Assembly (NCBI GenBank): GCA_963780165.1
Contig: CAWABB010000007.1
Location: forward strand, 502,942 to 566,941
Length of the DNA stretch: 64,000 nt
DNA from: CAWABB01 sp963780165
GTDB taxonomy: Bacteria; Bacteroidota; Ignavibacteria; UBA10030; UBA6906
Direction of reading: 5' to 3'
The notes beneath the pieces are model-generated. The model had not been told where the DNA came from. It saw only the letters and a list, made by a program, of their open reading frames with translations, and ran no database searches. The position numbers and the translations under genes are program-made. Below, piece by piece: positions 1 to 8,998 of this stretch. Within the stretch, counting starts at the first letter, position 1. Each line of letters begins with the position of its first letter.

Positions 1-766
1 CTGAGGTTTCGAGCTGGGCAAACGTATAATCCTCTGCAGGCCCGACCAGCGGGCCCCGTTGGGTGAGCCGCAAGTTCAGACTGTTGTCATGATAGAGGAC
101 CGGGATCCCGTCTTTGGTGGGTCGAATGTCAATCTCGATGCCGTTCGCCCCCCACCTTTCGATGATTTTGGCTATTTCCACGCTATTCTCTGACGCGGGC
201 AGGTCCGTCGGCGTCCCGCCCGAACCGTGGTGGCTGATGACATAGAACTTTCTTTGGAGGAGTTCCGGTTTGATCGGCCGGACAAAACGGAATACCAGTG
301 ATTGCCCCGGACTCTCCTGACCGTTCCCCCAGGTGCCTCTGAACCGGATCGCGGATCCGCCCCCCCCCGAGGTGTCGCCAAAGATGTACCGGCCTCCGTC
401 CTCCCGTGCCATGATGAGCTGCGCGAGTCCGGTCTGGTCGCTGTTCGCGAAGCGCCAATACCCCTGGAGATAGATCACGGAGTCGATGCCCCCCGCCTGC
501 ACAATAAAGTACGCAGTCTGAACTCCGGCATAGATCCCCAGATAGTCGCCGTTCCACTTCAGAACAACGGTATTGCCGAACTGCCCGGTGCCCTGCTCCA
601 CCCTGTAAAGGCCCTCAACTCTCGCCTTCTGCGCAGACGACAGGGGGCGCGTCTGTGAAAGAAACCCCCCGTTCGGCCACTGCGGGACATCCACACTTAA
701 GTCATTATTGCAGGCACCAAGAAGACAAGTGAGTCCAAGTGTGATCGCAATCACGTGCGTTCTCAT
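1..766 (-). CDS. Glycerophosphodiester phosphodiesterase-like lipoprotein (C-terminus cut by window edge)
   Basis: An uninterrupted minus-strand frame runs from ATG at 766 to the left edge (255 residues seen). Residues 1-19 form a lipoprotein signal ending in a Leu-Leu-Gly-Ala-Cys lipobox, so the protein is probably membrane anchored outside the cytoplasm. Residues 20-170 are an unrecognised domain. From V176 the frame reads Ile-Ser-His-His-Gly, then Ser-Glu-Asn, then Gly-Ile-Glu-Ile-Asp and Leu-Tyr-His-Asp. This is the start of a GDPD TIM barrel with its catalytic His and metal-binding Glu/Asp residues. The family hydrolyses glycerophosphodiesters to glycerol-3-phosphate and an alcohol. The start codon overlaps the stop of the upstream barrel gene (ATGA), so the two are probably co-expressed. 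The C-terminal half lies outside the window. Confidence 0.8.
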   Translation of the reverse strand, partial: MRTHVIAITLGLTCLLGACNNDLSVDVPQWPNGGFLSQTRPLSSAQKARVEGLYRVEQGTGQFGNTVVLKWNGDYLGIYAGVQTAYFIVQAGGIDSVIYLQGYWRFANSDQTGLAQLIMAREDGGRYIFGDTSGGGGSAIRFRGTWGNGQESPGQSLVFRFVRPIKPELLQRKFYVISHHGSGGTPTDLPASENSVEIAKIIERWGANGIEIDIRPTKDGIPVLYHDNSLNLRLTQRGPLVGPAEDYTFAQLETS

Positions 767-1503
767 AGAGTAAACCAGAATTGGGCTTCGGGGATCCAGA
801 AATATCGGTTAAACGTCGGGAACATCACCCACTCGGGGTAGTAGAATTTCAGATAGTTCATCTGGAAGGCAATGCCAAACGTGACCGTCTTCCAGAACGG
901 CTGCTCGATTGAAATCCGGTAGGAAATACCGTTGAACATATTCGTCGTGCTGCTGGCCTCTTCCGTCCCGTTGTGTACAACGAGATCACTGATGTAACTG
1001 ATCTTCCCTTGTAGTGTAACAGCTAGCGAGCCAAAATCGTACCCGACGCGAACGCTGGGATAGACAAACCACCCGTGTATCGTGTTGTTAAACTCAAACT
1101 GCTTCAGTTGACCGAAAAAATACCCAGTACCGAGTCCGGCATCCGCATGAAGTCTGTCGGTGATGGGTAGCACCCACCGCCCAGATAACTCGAACTGGTT
1201 GCTGACAAACTGAAAAGAAACGATCCCCTCCGCCAGGAAATCCGACGGAAGCCCCATGACTGCATCAAAGTGAAAGAGCGGCCAGTGAAGGCTGGCAGTT
1301 TCCTGGACGATCGCTGCAGGCATCGCTATCGTGCTTATCCCGGCAGACAGCTTGATCGCCCAGGGAGTCATTGCCATCGGGTACTGAATCGTCCCTGGAG
1401 TCCTTTCGTGGCCCTGACAGTGAGCGTGCCGGGGCATGAGAGCAAAGCCAGCGCCCAGGAGGACACAGCATAGCAGTAGCCGGCGTTTTCGATTGTGGAG
1501 CAT
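763..1503 (-). CDS. Putative outer-membrane beta-barrel protein
   Basis: The product is 246 aa and I do not recognise the family. The chosen ATG (1503) has an AAGGA box about 10 nt upstream and begins a basic signal peptide (Met-Leu-His-Asn-Arg-Lys-Arg-Arg, then a Leu/Cys-rich core, ending near Ala-His-Cys-Gln). The mature part has alternating hydrophobic/polar strands rich in Tyr, Phe and Gly and ends in a terminal Phe-Thr-Leu, which suits a small outer-membrane barrel. The frame stays open 65 codons further upstream to 1698, but that extension has no good ribosome-binding site and would bury the signal peptide. The gene overlaps the GDPD-like lipoprotein by 4 nt. Function unknown. Confidence 0.6.
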   Translation of the reverse strand: MLHNRKRRLLLCCVLLGAGFALMPRHAHCQGHERTPGTIQYPMAMTPWAIKLSAGISTIAMPAAIVQETASLHWPLFHFDAVMGLPSDFLAEGIVSFQFVSNQFELSGRWVLPITDRLHADAGLGTGYFFGQLKQFEFNNTIHGWFVYPSVRVGYDFGSLAVTLQGKISYISDLVVHNGTEEASSTTNMFNGISYRISIEQPFWKTVTFGIAFQMNYLKFYYPEWVMFPTFNRYFWIPEAQFWFTL

Positions 1504-2205
1504 CTGCGACCAATCCTTCGGGTCATTCATCGATTGAATGAGTTTCATGACAACAGGATCTGGATCACTTTCAGCGGCAGCTGACCAACCGAAAATGTCG
1601 TCAGCGTCAAACGGATTGTGGCGTTGCCTTCGGAGGGACTTGCAGCAGACCGAGGCGTCGAACCTTGGCAGCAGCTTCCCGATGATCATCCTCCTCACCG
1701 TGAACTATTGGACCACTCGCATCTGCGCGTCGAAGTTAGAGCTGACGTCCCGGACATTCGGATTGTTGGGGTCATCGACAGCGTTGTTGAAAGGACCTCT
1801 TGCGAATGCGCCGATCTTTGCAGGCTTCTCCTCCGCGTCTGGGATGGAAGCCGCACAATCCACCAAAACGCCGAAAACGGTACCATAATCTGCCAACAGT
1901 AACGGGGGCCCGATGGTTCCTTTCAGGTCCCCTTTGATCATCACGAACTGAGGGCTCGAACTACATTCTCTTCAAATTCCCTTCAACTTCCCTTCATAAA
2001 CCGATAGTCTCACGTTGGCAGTTTCATTGCCAGGGTGCATATTGATTTCATCTCCGTGGCGAAAGTTCACTCTCTTACGCCGGAACAAATACACATTACC
2101 TGGCACAATCGATGGGGGCAGGTCACCCGCGGGGATGACGCTGGAACGGATTAAGACGATATGTTAAAGACAAAGTAAGCCCCCCCTACGCCATCGCCGG
2201 CGGCC
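1504..2205. other. Non-coding or poorly supported stretch
   Basis: Seven hundred bases lie between the barrel gene and the end of the molybdenum-enzyme operon. A 79-codon minus-strand frame (1705-1944, GTG start) has protein-like composition but no ribosome-binding site and no family I recognise. An in-frame TAG separates it from the extended frame of the next gene. I see no convincing RNA gene or terminator; the stretch is AT-richer than its neighbours. Confidence 0.4.
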
Positions 2206-5166
2206 TCACCGCGGACGGGCGCTTGCCCCCACTGCTGGATGATCTGCCCGCTGGCGTTCGCATGGCGGGCAGAGCTCGCGATCCAGGTGGGCCGCCGTGT
2301 GAGCCGGCAGGCGACGACGGACGAACTCCCGGTGCGCGGGCGTCTGCGTCGGCGCGCCACAATTGCTGCAGACAAGCAGCGGTTGCTCGCACACCACGGT
2401 TCCCGTGATGATCGTGCGCCGCACCCCGTCCCGATCCTCCAGGCGGATCGCGCCTGTCGGGCAGACCTGCGTACAGGCGCCGCAGCCGATGCACAGCTCT
2501 GCAGGCCAGGTGAAGTCGAAATAGGCAAGCCGGCCGGCTGTCGTGTCAGCCATGCGCAGCGCCTCCACGCCCATCTCGCTGCAGGCGGCCATACACAGGC
2601 CGCAGCCGATGCAGATATCACAGCGCAGGCAGCGGCGGGCCTCGTTGTGGGCCATGGCGTCTGTCAGGCCCTCCTCTATTCGGACGTAGTTGCCCTCGCC
2701 GACCGTTTCTTCGACGGTCCTTTCAGGCATGAGCGCACGGCGCAGGTGAGAACGATCATGCGCCACAACGGTCATGGGGGTCACCTCGGCGCGGCGCACG
2801 GCCTTGCCGGTCGCGGCGTCCATGGACGCTCCGTGCAACCAAGCATCGATCGAGGCGGCGGCGATTTTTCCGGAGCGGATCGCCTCCACGGCCGTTCGGG
2901 GGCCGTACTGTGCGTCGCCGCCGGCGAACACGCCCGGCACTGCAGTCATCCTGGTATTCGGGTCAGCCAAGATAAAGCCGCGCGTATTTTCGACCCCGCT
3001 GCCTTCGAGGCAGGCCAGGTCGGTGCCCTGTCCGGTCGCGAGGATGATGTGATCGGCGTCGAGCTTCAGCAGGCGATTGGTGTCGAATGTCGGATTGAAC
3101 TTGCCGGTCTCGTCCTTGACCCGCTCGCAGAACTGAAAAACAGCCTCGCCATCCTCCTCGAAACGCACAGGTCCCCAACCGGGGTACAAGTGCACGCCTT
3201 CGGCGACAGCGGTTTCGATTTCGTGTGGGCTGGCCGGCATATCGCGGCGGTTCTCGAGCGAAGTCAGGTCAACTTGCTTGGCGCCCTGCCGCAATGCCGT
3301 CAGGGCGACGTCGATGGAGACGTTGCCGCCGCCAATGACGACTACGCGGGGCCCCACCCGCACCGGCTCACCACTGCGCACGGCGCGCAGAAAATCGATA
3401 CCTCCGAGCACGAAGGGAAGATGGGCTCCTTCGACCGGCAGCAGGCGGGCCTTCTGCGTGCCGAGGCCGAGAAACACGGCGTCGTAGTTCTTGCGGAAGG
3501 CCTCGACGCTGTCGACCCGGGCGTCGGTATGGATCTGAATGCCGAGCACCCGGATCTGGTCGATTTCCATCTCGAGCAGATCGGGCGGCAGGCGGTAGGC
3601 CGGAATGCCGTAGCGCAGCATCCCTCCAGCCTTCTCCTGCGCCTCGAAGATCTCGACCTGATGACCGAAGGTGCGCAGGTAGTAGGCAACCGCGAGACTG
3701 GACGGACCGGAGCCGATGATGCCAATTCTCTTTCCGCTATCGGGTGCCAGCTCGGGTTTCGGGTAGCCGCCCTCGGCGAGGCAGTGTTCGGCGGCCTTGG
3801 CCTTCATCGGACGGATAAAGACGGCACCGTCACTGCCACCGCGAACGCAGACGGATTCGCAAGACGCGGGGCAGACCAGCCCACAGGTGAGGGGCAGCGG
3901 GTTGTCGCGCCGGATGACCTCGATGGTGGAACGATAGTCGCCATGGCCCAGGTGGGCCATGAACGTCGGGATGTCGATATTGGCCGGACAGGTGCGGTGG
4001 CATGGCGCGGCATTGCGCTCCAGGCAGAGGCCTTCCGGGCAAGACTCGCGCCGGACATGGCTTTCCCACTGCTCGCGGTAGTAGCGCAGGGAACTGCCCA
4101 GCGGCCATCCGGCCACCAGCCCCTGCGTGGTGAGCTCAAGCGCCACATTGTTGAGCGCCGCGAGATGTGCGGCCTCCCCGCGGCCGAGTGTGATTTCGGC
4201 CACCAGGCGCGCAGCGCGCGCCAGCAGCCCACGCACCGATGACGCTTCACCTTCGGCGAGCTGCCAGTGGCGATAGAGAGCGCGTCGGGTCTGCTTGACG
4301 ACGCACACGCCTTCGGCCATCACCATCAGGGTAGACGGCGCCGGCACGATGCCCGCGGAGGCGAGAGAAAGCGGCTCGCACGACATGTCCGCCTTCGAGA
4401 GGGGTAGGAAGCCGCCCAGACCATCGTCGAAGACCAAGACAGCATCCTGGCCCAGTACCTCGACTCCGCCACCCCAGTCGGCTATCTGGCGGCGCAGGTT
4501 CCCGGAATGCGCGAGCTCGACCAGGCCGCGCTGCTTCATGCCGCGACGGAGAGTCAACAACGACGCACCAGGAGCTGACGCACCTGCGAACAGCAGGGCG
4601 ATCCGGCACCAGGTCTCCGGCGTGTGGCCCAGCCGTGACCCATCGCTGGCCTGTCCCTCCCCCCAGCAGCTCCGCCGACTGTAGCGTCGAACCGCAACCT
4701 CTATGCGGGGAGCGGCCACTTGAGCGAGCGAACGGATCGCATCGGCCGCATTCAGGAGGGCCGCCTCGCGGCCGGTCAACTCAGCCGGCAGGCGCAGCTC
4801 GACCTTGCGGCTGTCACGCAGGCCGGCAGCGATCAGCACACCCTCGGCCAGCAGCCAGGGAGCACCATCCAGAACGGCGGCCGAGCCTTGCGCGCGCGCG
4901 TCGAAGTCGGTCGCGTCGATCACCAGCACCGAGGGTCCACGCCTGCGCAGGTATTGACGCCAGGCGAGAAAGACCGGTTCTCCCGAAGCCCCACAATCGG
5001 CCAGGCCCGACTCCTGCAGGAGATGCAGGCGCTGGAGGGGCGTAAGGGACCGGGCCTGGGCAAGGCCAGGCAGCGCGCCCTCGAGGGTCGGCCCCGGCGG
5101 CATGGTACCCGCCAGGGCGGCCGCGCTGGCGTCGAGCCAGTCTGGCAGCAACCGGAGTTCGCTCAT
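2206..5166 (-). CDS. Fusion flavoprotein: NuoF-like region + GltD-like FAD/NAD(P) oxidoreductase + two [4Fe-4S] ferredoxin clusters
   Basis: The product is 986 aa. The start at 5166 follows a strong AAGGAGGT box, and its ATGA overlaps the stop of the ferredoxin gene. Residues 1-330 resemble a degenerate NuoF/51-kDa region. Residues 370-460 form the Cys-rich N-terminal iron-sulfur domain of glutamate synthase small subunit (GltD) proteins. Residues 480-780 form the two-dinucleotide-fold part: GxGxxS for FAD at about 483, GGGNVS for NAD(P) at about 612, and a second FAD motif at about 747. Two Cys-x2-Cys-x2-Cys-x3-Cys clusters lie at 846-862 and 892-902, followed by a C-terminal Cys-x2-Cys pair set (about 933-969) that may bind zinc. 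It is likely the NAD(P)H-linked electron module for the molybdenum enzyme encoded upstream. The direction of electron flow cannot be told from sequence. Confidence 0.85.
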   Translation of the reverse strand: MSELRLLPDWLDASAAALAGTMPPGPTLEGALPGLAQARSLTPLQRLHLLQESGLADCGASGEPVFLAWRQYLRRRGPSVLVIDATDFDARAQGSAAVLDGAPWLLAEGVLIAAGLRDSRKVELRLPAELTGREAALLNAADAIRSLAQVAAPRIEVAVRRYSRRSCWGEGQASDGSRLGHTPETWCRIALLFAGASAPGASLLTLRRGMKQRGLVELAHSGNLRRQIADWGGGVEVLGQDAVLVFDDGLGGFLPLSKADMSCEPLSLASAGIVPAPSTLMVMAEGVCVVKQTRRALYRHWQLAEGEASSVRGLLARAARLVAEITLGRGEAAHLAALNNVALELTTQGLVAGWPLGSSLRYYREQWESHVRRESCPEGLCLERNAAPCHRTCPANIDIPTFMAHLGHGDYRSTIEVIRRDNPLPLTCGLVCPASCESVCVRGGSDGAVFIRPMKAKAAEHCLAEGGYPKPELAPDSGKRIGIIGSGPSSLAVAYYLRTFGHQVEIFEAQEKAGGMLRYGIPAYRLPPDLLEMEIDQIRVLGIQIHTDARVDSVEAFRKNYDAVFLGLGTQKARLLPVEGAHLPFVLGGIDFLRAVRSGEPVRVGPRVVVIGGGNVSIDVALTALRQGAKQVDLTSLENRRDMPASPHEIETAVAEGVHLYPGWGPVRFEEDGEAVFQFCERVKDETGKFNPTFDTNRLLKLDADHIILATGQGTDLACLEGSGVENTRGFILADPNTRMTAVPGVFAGGDAQYGPRTAVEAIRSGKIAAASIDAWLHGASMDAATGKAVRRAEVTPMTVVAHDRSHLRRALMPERTVEETVGEGNYVRIEEGLTDAMAHNEARRCLRCDICIGCGLCMAACSEMGVEALRMADTTAGRLAYFDFTWPAELCIGCGACTQVCPTGAIRLEDRDGVRRTIITGTVVCEQPLLVCSNCGAPTQTPAHREFVRRRLPAHTAAHLDRELCPPCERQRADHPAVGASARPR

Positions 5167-5690
5167 GGCACCTCCTTGTGACCGGCCAGCGGCTCGGCGA
5201 GGATATGGCGGGCGTAACGCTCGCGACGCGGATCCGGCACCTCGTTGGCGACGCCGAAGGACAAGCAGCCCGTCACGCACTTTGTGACGCAGGCCGGCTG
5301 CAGGTCGGCATCGAGGCGATCCTTGCAGTAATCGCACTTGACCACTTTGTTCGCGGCCGGATCCCACTGCGGCGTGCCCCACGGGCAGGCAGCCATGCAG
5401 CTCTTACAGCCGATGCAGAGACTGGACTCTACGAAGACGATGCCGTCTTTCTCGCGCTGCTGCATAGCGCCGGTCGGGCAGGCTTTCACGCACCACGGTT
5501 CCTCGCAGTGGAAACACGGCATGAAGACCAAACGCATGTGCGGCCGTCCGTCCACATCCAGGGGACCGAAGGTGATGATCTTGCAGGGAGCCGGACCGGG
5601 GCCGAGGTTCTTGTTGGTCTTGCAGTGAACTTCGCACGCCTGGCAGGCGATGCAGTTGGCCTCATCATGGCGCAGGATGTATTTGCTCAT
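5163..5690 (-). CDS. Four-cluster [4Fe-4S] ferredoxin subunit (HycB/DmsB/NrfC type)
   Basis: The product is 175 aa. ATG at 5690 sits 7 nt after AGGAGGGG and overlaps the stop of the molybdopterin subunit by 4 nt. Four cysteine groups are visible: C13/16/19/23; C59/62/67/71; C92/95/98/102; and a last group whose pattern ends in Cys-x3-Cys-x3-Cys. This is the standard arrangement of the electron-transfer subunit of DMSO-reductase-family enzymes. There is no signal peptide or membrane anchor, as expected for a cytoplasmic complex. It should carry electrons between the molybdenum subunit and the flavoprotein encoded downstream. Confidence 0.93.
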   Translation of the reverse strand: MSKYILRHDEANCIACQACEVHCKTNKNLGPGPAPCKIITFGPLDVDGRPHMRLVFMPCFHCEEPWCVKACPTGAMQQREKDGIVFVESSLCIGCKSCMAACPWGTPQWDPAANKVVKCDYCKDRLDADLQPACVTKCVTGCLSFGVANEVPDPRRERYARHILAEPLAGHKEVP

Positions 5691-7840
5691 GGTTTGGCCC
5701 CTCCTGTCGCCCGACGTTTGATCCGGACGATGGTCTCGGTCATGGCACATCCGCCGCCAGCCGGGTCGAAGTCATTGAGCTTGCCGTGTTGCAGTCGCTG
5801 GTCGGCCACACCGAGGCCGCGGGCGCGCGTGGCGAGCGGCACCGTGGCACCATAGCCGTGCAGCATGAAAACCGCCTCGGGATGTATCCACGGTGTCACC
5901 TTGGCCTTGATGAAGCCCGAGTAACGGCCACCCCCGTTGATCTCCACCTCGTCGCCGTCGGCGATGCCGAGCGGCCTGGCGCGGTCGGGGTGGATCCAGA
6001 GCACCTGTTCCGGCGCGGCCTCGTGGAGCAGAGGGTTGTTGAGAGACTGCCCCTGCGCAAGCGTCGCCGTCTTTGCAAAGAGGAGGCAGAACCGGTCGCC
6101 CGTAGTGGCCTCCCTGGACTCGCAGGGTGCCAGGCTGGGCAGCCCGGCCTTCTTCAGCACCTCGCTCTCGATCTCGATCTTGCCGGAGGGGGTCGGGAAC
6201 GTGAGCTTCTCGCGCGGCGTGAGCATTGCCGCGTCAGCCAGGCTGACGATCCCTTCCTCGCGCATCTCGGCGATGGTGACGCCGGTGCCCTCGAGCTGGT
6301 AGTTCCAGATCTCCTCGATGGTCTCGAAGTCGAGCGCTTCCTTCTTGCCCACCCGGCGGAGGATTTCCCGGAAGATCCACCAGGCCGGGCGGCTGTCGAA
6401 GCGCGGCGCGATCGCCTGGTCGCGCATTCCGAATACCGGCACCGGGCCGTTCATCTGAGCGAGGATGTTGGCGCGCTCGAGGTAGGTCGATTCGGGGAGG
6501 ATGACATCCGAAAACCAGCCCGTTTCCGAGTAGCGCACGTCGATGGAGACGAGCAGCTTCAGCTTGTCCAGCGCGCGTTGCGTCGCCTCGGGATCGGGCA
6601 TGCCGGTGAGCGGATCGTGGCGATAGGCAACGTAGGCCCCGATGCCGTAGGGGTTCGCCGTCTCCAGGGCAGCAAACAGTTGGTGCAGCATGCCAATGGC
6701 CGGGTCCCACGACGGCCGGTCGGTGCCGGCGCCGTCCACGCGCGGCTCCGTGACCTTGGGCACACGGTTGGTCAGAGACTTCAGGCCCTTACGGCCGTAG
6801 TATTCGGGCGACTTGCCCATCACACATCCGCCGGGGACCTCGAAGTTGCCCATCAGCGCGTTCAGGATCAGCGCACTGCGGCTGACATAGAATGACTGCT
6901 TGTGGCGCGCCGTGAACCAGCCCGGGTGGAATATCACCCGTGGCCTTTCGGCGGCGATCTCCTTTACGAAAGCACGAAGCTCTCCGGCGGAAACGCCGGT
7001 ACGGGTCTCCTGCCATTCCGGCGTCGTTTCCCTGACCACCTCGCGAAGGTAGTCCATGCCGGAGACGAAGCTGGCGACGAAGGCCTTGTCGTACGCCTCC
7101 TGTTTCAGGACTTCGTGGATCAGGGCGAGATTCAGCGCGTAGTCGCTGTTGGGGCGCACCTGCCAGTAGCGGGAGGCCTTGCAGGCCGTAATGCTGGCGC
7201 GGGGATCGATGTAGGTGACGCGCATCCCGTTCGCCACCGCGGCCATGAAGGCCTTGGCCTCCTTCACCATGAGCGATTCGACGATGTTGCGGCCGTACAG
7301 CACGAGGTGCTTCGTGTTCTTGAAGTCGAAGATAAGACCGGCGGAGGGGAAGCCGTAGATCGAGCGCCCGGCATTATGAGCGTTCCCGTTGCAGGCGGCG
7401 TCGTGGTTGAAGTAGTTCGGCGAGCCGAGCGCCTGCACGAACGTCCTGGTAAGGTCGGTGAAGGAACCACCGCGGTCCGACAGCGCGATGCCGCGCCCCC
7501 CGTAGGCCTCGATCGTCTGCTTCAGCCCATCGGCGACGTAGTCGAGGGCCTCGTCCCAGGATGCCCGACGCCACTGGCCGCCGCCTCGCGGACCCATGCG
7601 GATCAGCGGCGTCTGCGGCCTCTGGTCGTCAAACTCGAATGCCAGGCCGGCCGATCCCTTCGCACACAAACTGGTGCCGATGGCATGGTCGTGCGGATTC
7701 CCCTGGAGCCAGGCCACCCGACCGTCCTGGACGGTCACTTCGATCGGGCAACGTACCGCGCACATGCCGCACATGCTGTACACCGTGCGTCGGCCCGGGG
7801 TGCCCACGCCGGATACGTTTGGCGCCATGGAGTTACTCAT
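5687..7840 (-). CDS. Molybdopterin oxidoreductase catalytic subunit (DMSO reductase family, PsrA/PhsA-like)
   Basis: The product is 717 aa, with ATG at 7840 preceded by AGGAAGGGG. The N-terminal [4Fe-4S] site is C24-x2-C27-x3-C31-x27-C59. The molybdopterin body follows, and a C-terminal dinucleotide-binding domain starts at about residue 595. Cys150 (in His-Asp-Ala-Ala-Cys-Asn) falls where the Mo-coordinating cysteine lies in thiosulfate/polysulfide reductases, so a Cys-ligated enzyme is likely. There is no twin-arginine signal, unlike the periplasmic respiratory members, so a soluble cytoplasmic enzyme is inferred. It is the first gene of a Mo-FeS-flavoprotein operon with 4-nt overlaps. Substrate unknown: thiosulfate, polysulfide, formate or another small substrate are all possible. 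Confidence 0.88.
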   Translation of the reverse strand: MSNSMAPNVSGVGTPGRRTVYSMCGMCAVRCPIEVTVQDGRVAWLQGNPHDHAIGTSLCAKGSAGLAFEFDDQRPQTPLIRMGPRGGGQWRRASWDEALDYVADGLKQTIEAYGGRGIALSDRGGSFTDLTRTFVQALGSPNYFNHDAACNGNAHNAGRSIYGFPSAGLIFDFKNTKHLVLYGRNIVESLMVKEAKAFMAAVANGMRVTYIDPRASITACKASRYWQVRPNSDYALNLALIHEVLKQEAYDKAFVASFVSGMDYLREVVRETTPEWQETRTGVSAGELRAFVKEIAAERPRVIFHPGWFTARHKQSFYVSRSALILNALMGNFEVPGGCVMGKSPEYYGRKGLKSLTNRVPKVTEPRVDGAGTDRPSWDPAIGMLHQLFAALETANPYGIGAYVAYRHDPLTGMPDPEATQRALDKLKLLVSIDVRYSETGWFSDVILPESTYLERANILAQMNGPVPVFGMRDQAIAPRFDSRPAWWIFREILRRVGKKEALDFETIEEIWNYQLEGTGVTIAEMREEGIVSLADAAMLTPREKLTFPTPSGKIEIESEVLKKAGLPSLAPCESREATTGDRFCLLFAKTATLAQGQSLNNPLLHEAAPEQVLWIHPDRARPLGIADGDEVEINGGGRYSGFIKAKVTPWIHPEAVFMLHGYGATVPLATRARGLGVADQRLQHGKLNDFDPAGGGCAMTETIVRIKRRATGGAKP

Positions 7841-7916
7841 TGCCGTCCCCTTCCTCGCATTGTGCGATACTGGCGAATCAGCGTGCCGGTCGAACTGTAG
7901 TGCTCAAGGTGTGCTG

Positions 7917-8966
7917 TCAAACATCCGAGAACTGAATGATGACCTTAATGTCATCAGGTTTTCGTTCCAGTGCCTGCTTGAAATTCTCCGGCTTCTCCCT
8001 CCGTGTAATGAGGCGCTCCAGCCACGTCCGATCCGCCCGGGCCAGGACCCCACCGGCCTTGTACCAGTGCCGCTTGTTGGCGTTCACACTTCCAACAAGG
8101 ACGTTATTTCCCAGCACGGCAGCCGCAGCGACGTCCGCAATGGCCGCTCCAGCAGCCGCGCCGCCCCTGCCCACCCCTGTGAGACACACAATGCCGCCGG
8201 CCCCGACGCCACGGATCGAATCAGCGATGACCTGCCCGACACCGGTGCACTCGATGATGATATCCGGATTGAAACCGATCTGTGAAACAGTTGTCGAGTG
8301 GTACGTGGCGCCGAGAGCCTTCACCAGATCGGGCTTCTGACCTGAGGTCATGCGATCCAGGACATGGACATCCAATCCACCCTGCCTGCCAATGAGGGCC
8401 GCCAGGAGACCGATGGGCCCGGCGCCGGTGACAAGCACATTCCGCGGTTCCCAGAACGAGCGCTGACCTACCGCTCTCACCATCTCCCATGCCTTGGTGA
8501 CGACCGTCGTGGGCTCAAGCAGCACGCCGAGGATCCCCAGCGTGGGATCCACTTTCATCGCATATTCGGGTTCGATCCTCCAGCGTTCAGACATGTAGCC
8601 GTCAATCTGCTTGATGCCGCGCTCGGTGTACTGGCCGTTGCGGCACATGTCCCACTCCCCCACCGCGCAATTCGGGCAGGGAACGGGGTCCGGCCGGCGG
8701 ACAATTCCCACGACCAGGTCGCCTTTCTTGAGCCCGCTATTCGGCCCCGGGTCCGCCACGCGGCCAAGCGACTCGTGGCCAAGGACGAGGCGGGTCTTGC
8801 CCGAAGGAGCCCAGCCGTATTTGCCCTCGACGATTTCAACGTCAGTCCCGCACACCCCCACGGCCACGGCTTCCACGAGAACCGATCCGTTGCGAGCATC
8901 AGGTTCAGGGATCTCTTCCAGCCGGGCAGTCTCCGGTTTCATTGGCTCAACAGTTATTGCCTTCAT
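7917..8966 (-). CDS. Zinc-dependent glucose 1-dehydrogenase (medium-chain dehydrogenase family)
   Basis: The product is 349 aa. ATG at 8966 follows AAGGAG. An N-terminal GroES-like domain carries Val-Cys-Gly-Thr-Asp (catalytic zinc, about residue 39), Gly-His-Glu, and the structural Pro-Cys-x2-Cys segment. The Rossmann motif Gly-Ala-Gly-Pro-Ile-Gly lies at about residue 182. The Gly-Ile-Lys-Gln-Ile-Asp-Gly-Tyr-Met segment and the C-terminal Asn-Ala-Asn-Lys-Arg-His-Trp are typical of the glucose dehydrogenases described from Sulfolobus-type pathways, which oxidise glucose to gluconolactone with NAD(P)+. It lies 32 nt downstream of a GH63 glucosidase gene, consistent with release and then oxidation of glucose. 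Related sugar or polyol dehydrogenation cannot be excluded. Confidence 0.82.
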   Translation of the reverse strand: MKAITVEPMKPETARLEEIPEPDARNGSVLVEAVAVGVCGTDVEIVEGKYGWAPSGKTRLVLGHESLGRVADPGPNSGLKKGDLVVGIVRRPDPVPCPNCAVGEWDMCRNGQYTERGIKQIDGYMSERWRIEPEYAMKVDPTLGILGVLLEPTTVVTKAWEMVRAVGQRSFWEPRNVLVTGAGPIGLLAALIGRQGGLDVHVLDRMTSGQKPDLVKALGATYHSTTVSQIGFNPDIIIECTGVGQVIADSIRGVGAGGIVCLTGVGRGGAAAGAAIADVAAAAVLGNNVLVGSVNANKRHWYKAGGVLARADRTWLERLITRREKPENFKQALERKPDDIKVIIQFSDV

Positions 8967-8998
8967 GTCTCTTGCTCCTTCGCGGAAGTTATGTCAGT

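Noticed and set aside
1705..1944. 79-codon minus-strand frame as a gene
   Set aside because: Protein-like composition, but GTG start without a ribosome-binding site and no recognised family; kept only as a note.
2239..4242. 667-codon plus-strand open frame opposite the flavoprotein fusion
   Set aside because: It is antisense to a gene with clear domains, has no family motifs, and arises from high GC codon bias.
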